DNA of 64,000 nt from Flavobacterium sp. 90 (GTDB lineage Bacteria > Bacteroidota > Bacteroidia > Flavobacteriales > Flavobacteriaceae), in NCBI RefSeq assembly GCF_004339525.1, contig NZ_SMGE01000001.1, positions 6,572,001 through 6,636,000 on the forward strand, read 5' to 3'. A program made the position numbers and the translations under genes. Numbering within the stretch: position 1 is the stretch's first letter; each line of letters begins with the position of its first letter. Below the pieces are notes generated by a model. The model did not search any database. It was not told where the DNA came from and saw only the letters and a program-made list of their open reading frames with translations. Shown here piece by piece: positions 26,200-34,773 of the stretch.

Positions 26200-27171
26200 A
26201 TGGCTCAAAATATATACATCGTTTGTCCACCAAAGAAAGCAACCGGAGGCCCGGAAGCATTACATCAATTAGGTTATATCTTAAATTCACTTGGATATAA
26301 TGCTAAGATGTTATATTCTAAGTATAAAAAAGATCCTGTACATCCTTTTTACAAAAATTATAATGTTCCGTACGTTATGAAAGTAAAGGATAGTGCAGAA
26401 AATATTATAATTATACCGGAATCAATGACCAATCTTATTGCTAAATATCCTTTGGCACAGAAAAAAATTTGGTGGTTAAGTCTTGATTTTTACGAGGTTT
26501 TAATGAACAGTCGTGAAAAGAAAAAAAATTGGATTCGACAAATATTTGTACCTTATAAACATACAGAATATCGCTTTGAACCTAACAAAACTGTTACACA
26601 TTGGTATCAATCTCAAAGAACAAAAGAGTTTTTACAGACCAAAAAACTCGACAATGATATTGCTTATTTGTGTGATTATGTAACGGAACTTTTCTTTGAA
26701 AGTTTACCGGAACAAAATGATTTCCCAAAAGAAAACATTATCACTTACAACCCTAAAAAAGGATTGGATAAGATAGAACAATACATGGATCTTCTTCCTC
26801 AATACAATTGGATACCGCTAAGCGGAATGACAAGAGAAGAAATGAGAGATACTTTACGAAAAACAAAATTGCATTTAGATTTTGGTTACTTCCCAGGGAG
26901 AGATAAAATCCCGAGAGAAGCATTAATATCAGGTGTTTGTTTATTAACCGGTCGTGACGGAACATCTGCATTTAAAGAAGATCTTGGAATACCTGAAAAA
27001 TATAAATTACACGCTGATGAGATACAAACCGAGAAAGTAACGGAGCTTATCAATCATGTAATGAATAATTATGAAGAAGTTTTTGAAGAATTATCCTCTT
27101 TTAGAACATTTGTCATGAATGAAAAAAGTAGAATGATCGAAGATGTAAAACAACTTTTTAATAAAAATTAA
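26200..27171 (+). CDS. putative glycosyltransferase of GT-B type
   Basis: 323-residue protein of uncertain family. The start IYIVCPPKKATGGPEALHQL is typical of glycosyltransferases that open with a 'GG-E/P-L' acceptor loop. The C-terminal half has LHLDFGYFPGRDKIPREALI (about 225-244), where an acidic residue and PREA resemble the donor-sugar binding region of GT4-like enzymes. There is no membrane segment and no signal peptide. It is the middle gene of the operon between a CgeB-like and a GT2 gene, which supports a role in the same glycan. Confidence 0.65.
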   Translation: MAQNIYIVCPPKKATGGPEALHQLGYILNSLGYNAKMLYSKYKKDPVHPFYKNYNVPYVMKVKDSAENIIIIPESMTNLIAKYPLAQKKIWWLSLDFYEVLMNSREKKKNWIRQIFVPYKHTEYRFEPNKTVTHWYQSQRTKEFLQTKKLDNDIAYLCDYVTELFFESLPEQNDFPKENIITYNPKKGLDKIEQYMDLLPQYNWIPLSGMTREEMRDTLRKTKLHLDFGYFPGRDKIPREALISGVCLLTGRDGTSAFKEDLGIPEKYKLHADEIQTEKVTELINHVMNNYEEVFEELSSFRTFVMNEKSRMIEDVKQLFNKN

Positions 27172-27181
27172 TTTAAGAACT

Positions 27182-28000
27182 ATGTTTGTAAGCGTTGTAA
27201 TGATTACTTATAATCACTCTTTATATATAAAACAGGCGATTGAGAGTATTTTATCGCAGGTTACTGATTTTGAATTTGAACTTATCATATCAAATGATAA
27301 ATCTACAGATGATACAGATCTGGTTATAAGAGAAACTCTTGCGCAAAACCCAAATGCACATAAAGCAAAATATATCAACCACGAAACTAATATTGGTATG
27401 ATGCCTAATTTTGTTTCTGCACTTAGTAATGCTACCGGAAAATATATTGCTTTATGCGAAGGTGATGATTATTGGTGCGATGACAATAAACTACAAATTC
27501 AGGCTGATTTTTTAGAAAACAATCCTGATTTTAGTATTTGCTTTAGCAATGTGGGTTTATTGACAAGTAGTGGAATGAAGGAAGATAATCGAAAAAAGAA
27601 GATTCCGGAAGTTTCCACTATTAAAGAACTTGCCAAAAATAATTTTATACACACGCCAAGCGTTTTATATAGAAATCATCTTATTAAGGAATTTCCAAAA
27701 TATTTTACCGAAGCTCCAATTGGAGATTATTTCCTGCACATGTTAAATGCGCAACACGGAAAAATTAAATATATCGACAAGGTATTGGCAGTTTATAGAA
27801 TACATGATGCTTCGTATTGGTCTTCTAAAAAAGATGAAGAACAACGAACTATTATCATTAATTTTCTAAATACTTTAAAAACTTTCTTTGATGAGGATAT
27901 TCAAAAAATAATTAATCGTCAAATCCAAAAGATTCAATCAAAAGACATGTCGTTTTTCGAGAAAAAACTATTCAAGCTAAAAAGTCTTTTTTACCGATAA
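27182..28000 (+). CDS. family 2 glycosyltransferase
   Basis: 272-residue GT-A enzyme beginning FVSVVMITYNHS, with ISNDKSTDDT and the DxD-region CEGDDYWCDD (about 98-107). It belongs to the common polysaccharide GT2 group, different from the WaaE-like paralogues upstream. The last gene of the 25227-28000 operon, ended by a strong bidirectional hairpin. Probable function is adding one sugar of an outer glycan at the cytoplasmic face of the inner membrane. Confidence 0.87.
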   Translation: MFVSVVMITYNHSLYIKQAIESILSQVTDFEFELIISNDKSTDDTDLVIRETLAQNPNAHKAKYINHETNIGMMPNFVSALSNATGKYIALCEGDDYWCDDNKLQIQADFLENNPDFSICFSNVGLLTSSGMKEDNRKKKIPEVSTIKELAKNNFIHTPSVLYRNHLIKEFPKYFTEAPIGDYFLHMLNAQHGKIKYIDKVLAVYRIHDASYWSSKKDEEQRTIIINFLNTLKTFFDEDIQKIINRQIQKIQSKDMSFFEKKLFKLKSLFYR

Positions 28001-28014
28001 AAATTGTCCAAAAA

Positions 28015-28049
28015 AAGAAGCCTATTATTTTAATCATAATAGGCTTCTT
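28015..28049. terminator. bidirectional terminator between the glycosyltransferase and acyl cassettes
   Basis: Perfect 14-base arms 28015-28028 and 28036-28049 with a 7-base loop, with an A-run on the left and a T-run on the right. It can end both convergent operons. Confidence 0.88.
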
Positions 28050-28068
28050 TTTTTAATTATTCTATGTT

Positions 28069-28704
28069 TTAGAAATTTAATACTTTAGCAGGAACTCCAA
28101 AAACAGTAGTATTTTCTTTTACATTTTTTATTACTAAACTTGCCGCTCCAACAGTCGCCCCTTTTCTAACAATTATATTAGGTAAAACGGTTGATCTTGT
28201 ATTAAGACACACTTCATCTTCTAATATTGCATATCCGCCCGTAAAACTATAGGCATTTATATGGCACCACTTGCCTATTTTAGAATCATGTCCAATAGCT
28301 ACAAACCCTTGAATGGTGACAAAATCATCTACCGTACAATCATTACTAATATTAGAATACATAAAAGCAATTAGACCAATACCTAATTTTACATTTGAAT
28401 GGACAATTACGGTTGGATGTACTAAATTAATAAACTTCCCTCCTTTACTCTCAATTAATTCAACGTAATGTTTTTTCCATTTTACACTTCCAAGTGCGCA
28501 ACAAAAAATATCATTTTCCTGAATTTCATAATCTTCAACATTACCAATAATTTCCGGATAATTTTCAAAACCCTCTAATGCATCTTTTTTATCATCTAAA
28601 AAACCTTTTACAATATAGTCTTTTTGATAACCTTCACACTGCAACGCTAAATTATAAACCTCACGTCCATAACCTCTTGCTCCTATTATTATTAAGTTTT
28701 TCAT
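28069..28704 (-). CDS. NeuD/PglD-family sugar N- or O-acyltransferase
   Basis: 211-residue left-handed beta-helix acyltransferase of the NeuD/PglD/VioB group, which acylates amino groups of nucleotide-linked sugars. The N-terminal Rossmann-like part LIIIGARGYGREVY (about 4-17) binds the sugar nucleotide. Hexapeptide repeats follow (about 95-205), with the candidate catalytic base H139 in AIGHD. Family members normally use acetyl-CoA. Here it is the last gene of an operon carrying its own ACP and ketoacyl synthases, so a longer acyl donor is plausible (inference). It overlaps the preceding gene by one base (TAATG). Confidence 0.87.
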   Translation of the reverse strand: MKNLIIIGARGYGREVYNLALQCEGYQKDYIVKGFLDDKKDALEGFENYPEIIGNVEDYEIQENDIFCCALGSVKWKKHYVELIESKGGKFINLVHPTVIVHSNVKLGIGLIAFMYSNISNDCTVDDFVTIQGFVAIGHDSKIGKWCHINAYSFTGGYAILEDEVCLNTRSTVLPNIIVRKGATVGAASLVIKNVKENTTVFGVPAKVLNF

Positions 28705-29714
28705 TAGTCGATTTTTAAATTACAAGCTCCCCATGAATATCCAACTCCAAATCCGGCCAATATTATATTTTTGCAATTTTCTAATTTTCCTTCTTTCAAA
28801 GCATCATACAAAGCAATTGGTATTGTAGATGAAACAGTATTCCCACAGTGGGCCATACTGATATAAAATTTATCTTCCGGGATTTTTATTTTTTTCCTAA
28901 GATGATTCAGCATGTATTTATTGGCTTGATGAAAAACAAATAAATCGATATCATCCTGATTCAGATTTGCCTTTTCTAACATTCCGCGGACAAGTTTTGG
29001 AACAAATTCTCCAGTAAAATTAAAAATTTCAGTTCCGTTCATAAACAAATTTTTATCGTTTCGAACATTTCCAAACTCATCACTTATATCTTCATTATCG
29101 TTTAAAACCGGAAAACGCATTCCGCCTTGTTTTACAATTAAGTTTTCGGCACCTTTTCCATCGGTTCCAAAAACAAAATTACCAATAGAACAAAAGCCTT
29201 TCTCGCTGGATATTAAAGTTGCAGCGGCTGCATCTCCAAAAATGGTTTTATTACTTTTATCTTTTGGATGTATAAATTTTGAATACGTTTCAGATGTAAT
29301 CAGTAAAATGTTTTTCGCCATTTCACCAGCAATTAAACCTTTTGCCAAGCTTAATCCATAAACAAAACCCGAACATCCTAAATTATAATCTAAAGCTCCA
29401 ATTGTTGTATTTAAACCCAATTTTTCCTGAATAATACAAGCTGTTGTTGGCAAAAAATAATCTGGGCTTTGTGTACAAAACAATAGAAAATCAATTTCTG
29501 ATCTGTCAATATTATGTTCCTCGAATAATTTTTCGGCTGCTTTTACCGCCATATCAGATGAAAACTCATCTTTGGCACTTATATGTCTTGAATTAATTCC
29601 TGTTTTAGAACTGATTTTTTCAATATCCCATTCTGGAAATTCCTGATTTATCAAATCATTAGATAAAATTTCTTCAGGCAAATAATAGGAAATAGCTTTA
29701 ATATTAGCTTTCAT
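28704..29714 (-). CDS. 3-oxoacyl-ACP synthase III family protein (first of two)
   Basis: 336-residue thiolase-fold ketoacyl synthase of the FabH type, condensing an acyl starter with malonyl-ACP. The catalytic triad is intact: C114 in NLGCSGFVYG, H262 in FVFHQAN and N292 in HCGNTVSS. FabH for general fatty acid synthesis is not normally found in such a setting; the neighbouring ACP, reductase and second synthase point to a dedicated short acyl chain. It overlaps the Rieske gene by 11 bases and the acyltransferase gene by 1 base. It is divergent in sequence from the second synthase (31539), so the two are unlikely to be a recent duplication. Confidence 0.9.
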   Translation of the reverse strand: MKANIKAISYYLPEEILSNDLINQEFPEWDIEKISSKTGINSRHISAKDEFSSDMAVKAAEKLFEEHNIDRSEIDFLLFCTQSPDYFLPTTACIIQEKLGLNTTIGALDYNLGCSGFVYGLSLAKGLIAGEMAKNILLITSETYSKFIHPKDKSNKTIFGDAAAATLISSEKGFCSIGNFVFGTDGKGAENLIVKQGGMRFPVLNDNEDISDEFGNVRNDKNLFMNGTEIFNFTGEFVPKLVRGMLEKANLNQDDIDLFVFHQANKYMLNHLRKKIKIPEDKFYISMAHCGNTVSSTIPIALYDALKEGKLENCKNIILAGFGVGYSWGACNLKID

Positions 29715-30792
29715 GCTGTAAAAATTTTAAATACGTTTTTTGAAAATGATGAACACGTTCTTCTTCGTCAGAAAGTTTTCCGGACAAATTAGTATGTCTT
29801 ACACCTTGCTGAACCAACTGACAAACTGCTTTGTCTTCATCAAATACTTGTCGGTTAAAATTAATCAATGATTCCTCAAAAGCTTTAATTACAATTGATT
29901 TTTCATTAGGATTCTCTGTTTTTGTGGTAAAAACATGACTTGTAAATCTTGAAACATCTGAGGTAATTGGCTCGATTACAGAATAATTAAATGATATACC
30001 GTGCGTGCTTGATATCAATAAATCAGGAAAAATCAAAATGTGTTTATATCCTTCAATATCATATTCTCTAGGCGAAAAATAATTATTAATTTTTTTATAT
30101 CCTCCTTTGTCTTTTACAATATTTAAATCACTAGTCCAGCTTGAATTATTTTCATCAAATTCAAAATCTAATCCTGAAGGCTCTAACTTAGCCAGTGTTT
30201 CTGCGTGAATCAAACCAACGTGATAACTTTCTAAGGTATTTTCGACAATTACTTTCCAGTTTGCTGTAATTTCCATCGAATTAACATCAATTCTATCTCC
30301 TAAAGACAAAGACATTTCTTTTAATTCATTATAAAAAATACCTATAAAATCCTCCAGAGGTTCAATGTTTTCGTTTAAAGTCACAAAACATAAATTACCA
30401 CAAAATGAAACTTGAAATTCTTTCAGTTTCATTTCACAAAGTTCTTCTTTTGTAAACTTCTTGAATAATGGTTTTTTAGGAATACCACTCGGAATTCCTT
30501 CTTTATCGTACGCCCAGCCATGATAAGGACACATTAAAGGTCTGTTACCTGATTTTTCTTGTTGAATTATAGAAAATCTGTGTGAGCAAACATTCAAAAA
30601 AGCTTTAATGGTTCCTCTTACATTTTGAATAACAATTGGTGTACCCGCAATTTTTGCGGTAACAAAATCGTTGTCATTTTCAAAATCAGATCTAAATCCC
30701 ACAAAATGCCAAACCTTACTAAACAACCTATCATTTTCCTGTGTAAAAATGTCGTTGTCATGATAATGAATAGCTGGTATATTTGAATTCAT
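29704..30792 (-). CDS. Rieske non-haem iron oxygenase, large-subunit type
   Basis: 362-residue oxygenase of the aromatic-ring-hydroxylating type. The N-terminal Rieske [2Fe-2S] domain has C69-x-H71 and C88-x2-H91. The C-terminal domain carries the mononuclear iron histidines H191 and H196 in SYHVGLIH, with an acidic residue probably supplied near DEDKAVCQ (about 317-324). All iron ligands are present. No reductase or ferredoxin partner gene is seen nearby, so electrons must come from elsewhere. Lying between two fatty-acid-type enzymes, it may hydroxylate or desaturate an ACP-bound acyl chain or the sugar itself (inference). Confidence 0.88.
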   Translation of the reverse strand: MNSNIPAIHYHDNDIFTQENDRLFSKVWHFVGFRSDFENDNDFVTAKIAGTPIVIQNVRGTIKAFLNVCSHRFSIIQQEKSGNRPLMCPYHGWAYDKEGIPSGIPKKPLFKKFTKEELCEMKLKEFQVSFCGNLCFVTLNENIEPLEDFIGIFYNELKEMSLSLGDRIDVNSMEITANWKVIVENTLESYHVGLIHAETLAKLEPSGLDFEFDENNSSWTSDLNIVKDKGGYKKINNYFSPREYDIEGYKHILIFPDLLISSTHGISFNYSVIEPITSDVSRFTSHVFTTKTENPNEKSIVIKAFEESLINFNRQVFDEDKAVCQLVQQGVRHTNLSGKLSDEEERVHHFQKTYLKFLQHES

Positions 30793-30798
30793 ATTTTT

Positions 30799-31536
30799 TT
30801 ATTTCAATGTAAATCCTCCGTCAATAATTAAATCTGAACCCGTCATCCATTTACTAATATCACTTAATAAATACATGATTAATCCCGCAACATCTGATGG
30901 TTCACCGTATCCTAACGGATATTCTGATTCTGCTTTTTTTAATTCTTCATCAGAAACCACATCACTGGCTTTATCTGTCATTGCCGTTTTTATAATTCCC
31001 GGACTTACACTATTAGAACGTATTCCCTGAGAAGCTAATTCAGAAGCTAATACTTTAGAAAAAGCACTTAAAGCCGCTTTTGACGCGGTGTACATTGCAG
31101 TTCCCGGAACACCTAATTTTGAAGAAATTGAGGAAACAAAAACAAGAGAGCCTCCCTTTTTTAATAATTTACTTTTTATCAATTTCTGACTTAAGACCAC
31201 ATTGCTGTCAAAATTTGTAGCAAAAACCGAATTTATTTTACTTTCGTTCAAGAATTTAACCGGTAAATATTCGACTACACCAGCATTAAAAACAACACCG
31301 TCATAAGGCAAACTTTCACTAATTAATGTCGTAAGATTAGCTGAATCAGAAAGATCTGCAACTTGTATTTTATGACCATCACCATTTAGTAAGGTTAATG
31401 TTTCTTCCAATTTCTCGACATTTCTTCCGATAATTGTAAGTTTTGCTCCCAACTCAGAAGCTGTTATAGCAATTTGCCTTCCTATTCCTGATGAGGCACC
31501 AGTAACTAAAATGTTTTTATCCTTTAATGTAATCAT
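30799..31536 (-). CDS. short-chain dehydrogenase/reductase, FabG-like
   Basis: 245-residue classical SDR with TGASSGIG (12-19), NAG (84-86), catalytic S136, and Y149-x3-K153 in MYTASKAAL. The C-terminal IDGGFTLK end is typical of 3-oxoacyl-ACP reductases. In this operon it likely reduces the 3-oxo group made by one of the ketoacyl synthases to a 3-hydroxy group, using NAD(P)H. The gap to the Rieske gene is 6 bases and to the upstream synthase 2 bases. Confidence 0.9.
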   Translation of the reverse strand: MITLKDKNILVTGASSGIGRQIAITASELGAKLTIIGRNVEKLEETLTLLNGDGHKIQVADLSDSANLTTLISESLPYDGVVFNAGVVEYLPVKFLNESKINSVFATNFDSNVVLSQKLIKSKLLKKGGSLVFVSSISSKLGVPGTAMYTASKAALSAFSKVLASELASQGIRSNSVSPGIIKTAMTDKASDVVSDEELKKAESEYPLGYGEPSDVAGLIMYLLSDISKWMTGSDLIIDGGFTLK

Positions 31537-31538
31537 AT

Positions 31539-32591
31539 TTACAATTCAATTAATTCTAATGATTCAATCTTGCAATCTTTTGCTAACATTGTTCCCCATG
31601 ATAATCCAACACCAAAACCACACATAACTATGTTTGATGTTTTGTTTAAAATGGCTTCTTTTAACTCCGAAACAATTGTTAACGGAATTGTCGCTGAAGA
31701 AGTGTTTCCGAAATTTTTCAGAGAATAAGGTACTTTCTCCGCGGGAAGTTTCAGCTTTTTCGCAATCATTTTATTCATCATCATATTTGCCTGATGAAAA
31801 ACAAAATAATCAATTTGATCTTTATCAATTTCAAATTCAGTAATTAGCTTATTGACTGTTTTAGGTCCTTGGGTTATTCCAAAACTAAAAACATCCATCC
31901 CATCTAAAACCAGATCGCATGAAGTTCTCTCAATTCCTTTTTCTATTGTTTGAATTTGTAAAGAATCATTATTGATTCTATTTCTTGAACCTCCGTCGGG
32001 AACAATAATCGTTTTATATCCCGATCCGTCCGAACCTAGATCAAATGAGAATTCTGCACCATCAGAAAACTCCAATGCTGTTGCAGATCCCGCATCTCCA
32101 AAAAGAGGTAAAGTACTTTTATCTGTTTTCGAGATAATTTTACTGATTGTATCTCCGGCAAGTAATAATCCCTTTTTAATTCCACTTGTTTTCATCATGC
32201 TTGTCAAAATCGACAAACCATAAACATAACCGGAACAGCCCAAAGGCACATCAAAAGCAATACAGCTTGTTGCCAAACCTAATCTCTCCTGAAGTATCGC
32301 TGCCGAAACAGGTAAAATATAATCACCTGTTTGTGAGACAAAAACTAAAATTTCGATTTCTTCTTTTTGCCAGTTTAAATCTTTGATTAATTTTTCAGCA
32401 GCTTCACAGCATAAATCAGAAGTACAAATCTCTTTTGTTGCAATGCGTCGTTCTTCAACTCCGGTTACTTCAATAAACTTTTGAATTTCTTCCTGCGTCA
32501 GTATATCTAAATCAATGTTGCGCTCCACATCTTTTGGAACACAACACGAAATACCTTTTATTGCAATATCCTTTACTGAAAAAGTAGCCAT
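31539..32591 (-). CDS. 3-oxoacyl-ACP synthase III family protein (second of two)
   Basis: 350-residue FabH-like ketoacyl synthase with an intact triad: C119 in PLGCSGYVYG, H266 in FVFHQAN and N296 in NFGNTSSAT. It follows the acyl carrier protein gene by 4 bases, so the ACP is its likely partner. Having two complete KASIII enzymes in one operon suggests two condensations, or one condensing and one acyl-transferring enzyme, since several KASIII relatives act as acyltransferases. Confidence 0.9.
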   Translation of the reverse strand: MATFSVKDIAIKGISCCVPKDVERNIDLDILTQEEIQKFIEVTGVEERRIATKEICTSDLCCEAAEKLIKDLNWQKEEIEILVFVSQTGDYILPVSAAILQERLGLATSCIAFDVPLGCSGYVYGLSILTSMMKTSGIKKGLLLAGDTISKIISKTDKSTLPLFGDAGSATALEFSDGAEFSFDLGSDGSGYKTIIVPDGGSRNRINNDSLQIQTIEKGIERTSCDLVLDGMDVFSFGITQGPKTVNKLITEFEIDKDQIDYFVFHQANMMMNKMIAKKLKLPAEKVPYSLKNFGNTSSATIPLTIVSELKEAILNKTSNIVMCGFGVGLSWGTMLAKDCKIESLELIEL

Positions 32592-32595
32592 TTAA

Positions 32596-32826
32596 TTATC
32601 CTTTATTTTTAATTATTTCGAAGATATCATTTATTGAAGTCGAAGATTTAATATCATCTCCCGTTAATTTTACCGAGTATTCTTCATCAGCCATAGCAAT
32701 TAATGATAATGCTGTTAATGAATCCCATTCTTCCAAATCTCTAAAAACAGTTTCTTGTTTAATTAATGCGGCATCTGTATCATCTAAAATATCTGCAAAA
32801 TTTCGCAAAAAAGTGTTGATTTCCAT
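32596..32826 (-). CDS. dedicated acyl carrier protein
   Basis: 76-residue acidic helical protein with the phosphopantetheine attachment site S36 in WDSLTALSLI, the usual DSL motif. It would carry the acyl chain as a thioester for the synthases and reductase of the operon. It differs from housekeeping AcpP, which in Bacteroidota normally neighbours fabF. First gene of the six-gene minus-strand operon. The 256 bases upstream are shared with the divergent aminotransferase gene; no consensus -7 element is clear on this strand. Confidence 0.87.
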   Translation of the reverse strand: MEINTFLRNFADILDDTDAALIKQETVFRDLEEWDSLTALSLIAMADEEYSVKLTGDDIKSSTSINDIFEIIKNKG

Positions 32827-32977
32827 AGTATTCTTAATTTTATTTTGAGTTTATTATTTTATTAATTTTTATAAAAGGTCTGATAAAAAATATTCATTAG
32901 ACAGTTAAGAAAAAAAAACTTAAAATGTTGTCATTCAAACATCTCAGATATTAATCCTATTGCATATACTGTTATAA

Positions 32978-32992
32978 TGCCATGTTATGGCA
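32978..32992. promoter_or_regulatory. palindrome in the divergent ACP-aminotransferase control region
   Basis: TGCCAT-GTT-ATGGCA, perfect 6-base arms with a 3-base spacer, in an otherwise AT-rich region. Its centre lies about 40 bases before the predicted transcription start of the aminotransferase gene, a position suited to an activator. No cognate regulator gene is adjacent. Confidence 0.35.
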
Positions 32993-33012
32993 AAAATTCA
33001 GGTTTCTTTTCC

Positions 33013-33020
33013 TATTTTTG
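33013..33020 (+). promoter_or_regulatory. -7 promoter element of the aminotransferase gene
   Basis: TATTTTTG matches the consensus, 62 bases before the ATG at 33083. Confidence 0.5.
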
Positions 33021-33082
33021 ACCCCACAAATATAACAATAGTTTACCCTTAAAGGAAATTAAACTCACTAATCAATAATTAA

Positions 33083-34159
33083 ATGATTCCCGTAACCAAA
33101 ACTTTTTTACCTCCACAAGAAGAATACAATTCTTTTCTAAAACGTGCATGGGACAAAGCTTGGCTCACAAATCGTGGCGAACTTACAATAGAATTAGAAA
33201 ATAAGCTAAAAAAACATCTTGATGTTTCTCACCTTATAATTACTAATAACGGTACAATTCCTATTCAAATTGCCTTAAAGCTATTTGGTAAAGGCGGAGA
33301 AATTATCACAACTCCTTTCTCTTATGTGGCTACTTCGGCTGCAATTGTGTGGGAAAATTGCACGCCTGTTTTTGTCGATATTAATTCAGAATATTTAACT
33401 ATTGATGAAACCAAAATTGAAAGTGCAATAACGCCAAAAACAACGGCGATATTAGCAACTCATGTTTTTGGAAATCCATGTCATATTGAAGCTATTGAAA
33501 GTATTGCTAAAAAACACAATCTAAAAGTGATTTATGATGCTGCACATTCTTTTGGCGTTAAATACAACAACAAATCTGTATTTAATTTTGGAGATGTCAG
33601 CACCTGTAGTTTTCACGCAACAAAATTATTTCACACCGGAGAAGGTGGTGCAATGTTTTGTAACAATGACACTATTTATCATCAATTATTTTACAGTCAT
33701 AATTTTGGACACAACGGACCTTTGGAATTTCATGGATTAGGAATTAACGCCAAAATTTCTGAGCTTCAATCTGCGATGGGTCTGGCAGTTTTTCCTTATA
33801 TGAATCATATTATTGCGGAAAGAAAAAAAGTAGTAGATTTTTACAATGAAAATTTAAACTTTAAAGCCGTAAAAACCATAAAAATAAGAGAAAACACAGA
33901 GTGGAATTATAGCTATTATCCAATAATTTTTAATTCAGAAGCTACTTTATTAAAAGTTCAGGAGGCGTTATTAAAAGAAAACATTCTACCAAGACGTTAC
34001 TTTTATCCTTCCTTAAACACGATCGACTATGTAAATGGAGCTGAAATGCCAATATCAGAATCTATTGCATCACGAATAGTTTGTTTGCCTCTTTATGTAG
34101 GTCTTTCGAAAGAAACATTGGAAAAAATAACTCAAATTATAAATACATTAACAGCATAA
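33083..34159 (+). CDS. DegT/DnrJ/EryC1/StrS-family sugar aminotransferase
   Basis: 358-residue PLP-dependent aminotransferase converting a keto-sugar nucleotide to an amino sugar. PLP lysine K181 in HATKLFHTGEGG and D152 in YDAAHSFGVK are in place. Members of this size and type (VioA, FdtB, RffA relatives) often work on dTDP-4-keto-6-deoxy sugars, but the substrate cannot be told from sequence by eye. It is divergent from the ACP operon, whose last gene encodes a NeuD/VioB-like acyltransferase. The pair aminotransferase plus acyltransferase fits synthesis of an N-acylated amino sugar. The gap to the downstream Sua5-like gene is 41 bases. Confidence 0.9.
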   Translation: MIPVTKTFLPPQEEYNSFLKRAWDKAWLTNRGELTIELENKLKKHLDVSHLIITNNGTIPIQIALKLFGKGGEIITTPFSYVATSAAIVWENCTPVFVDINSEYLTIDETKIESAITPKTTAILATHVFGNPCHIEAIESIAKKHNLKVIYDAAHSFGVKYNNKSVFNFGDVSTCSFHATKLFHTGEGGAMFCNNDTIYHQLFYSHNFGHNGPLEFHGLGINAKISELQSAMGLAVFPYMNHIIAERKKVVDFYNENLNFKAVKTIKIRENTEWNYSYYPIIFNSEATLLKVQEALLKENILPRRYFYPSLNTIDYVNGAEMPISESIASRIVCLPLYVGLSKETLEKITQIINTLTA

Positions 34160-34200
34160 TATCAAACTCATTCTGTTATTAATCAAATATTTCTAAACTT

Positions 34201-34773
34201 ATGAATCAAGATATAAATACTGAAATCCATAACGCTTACGAAGTCATTAAAGAAGGCGGAATTATTCTTTATCCTACTGATACCGTTTGGGGAATTGGCT
34301 GTGACGCCACAAATCCAGAAGCTGTTGCCAAAATATACAAATTAAAACAACGTGCCGAAACTCAAAGCATGATTGTACTAATGAATGGCGAAAAAATGAT
34401 GTATAATGTGTTCAAAAACATTCCAGAAGTTGCGTGGCAAATTTTAGATTTATCTGAAAAACCAACAACTTTAATTTTAGACGAACCAAGAAATGTGGCT
34501 AAAAATATTATTGCCGCAGATAATTCTCTTGCTGTTCGTATTGTAAAAGAACCGTTTTGCTTTAAATTATTAGAGCGAATGAAAAAACCTTTAGTTTCCA
34601 CTTCGGCTAATATTTCAGGACAGCCTACACCTATTGCTTTCAAAGACATTAATCCCGAAATCATAAAAGGTGTTGATTACGTAGTAAAATTAAATCAGGA
34701 TAGAATTGGAGGAAAACCTTCGACAATTATCAAACTGACAAACGATTCTCAGGTAAAAGTAATCCGTAAATAA
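34201..34773 (+). CDS. L-threonylcarbamoyladenylate synthase (Sua5/YciO/YrdC family)
   Basis: 190-residue enzyme that makes threonylcarbamoyl-AMP from threonine, bicarbonate and ATP for the t6A37 modification of tRNA. It has the YrdC fold with ILYPTDTVWGIGCDA near residue 20, KLKQR (about 49-53) and STSANISGQPTP (about 137-148). It lacks the extra Sua5 domain, so it is the short TsaC-like form. It lies 41 bases after the aminotransferase gene and may be read through from it, although its role is unrelated. Confidence 0.92.
   Translation: MNQDINTEIHNAYEVIKEGGIILYPTDTVWGIGCDATNPEAVAKIYKLKQRAETQSMIVLMNGEKMMYNVFKNIPEVAWQILDLSEKPTTLILDEPRNVAKNIIAADNSLAVRIVKEPFCFKLLERMKKPLVSTSANISGQPTPIAFKDINPEIIKGVDYVVKLNQDRIGGKPSTIIKLTNDSQVKVIRK

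Noticed and set aside
31972..32386. Plus-strand frames overlapping the second KASIII gene
   Set aside because: Pro/Ser-rich shadow frames opposite a gene whose active-site residues are intact.
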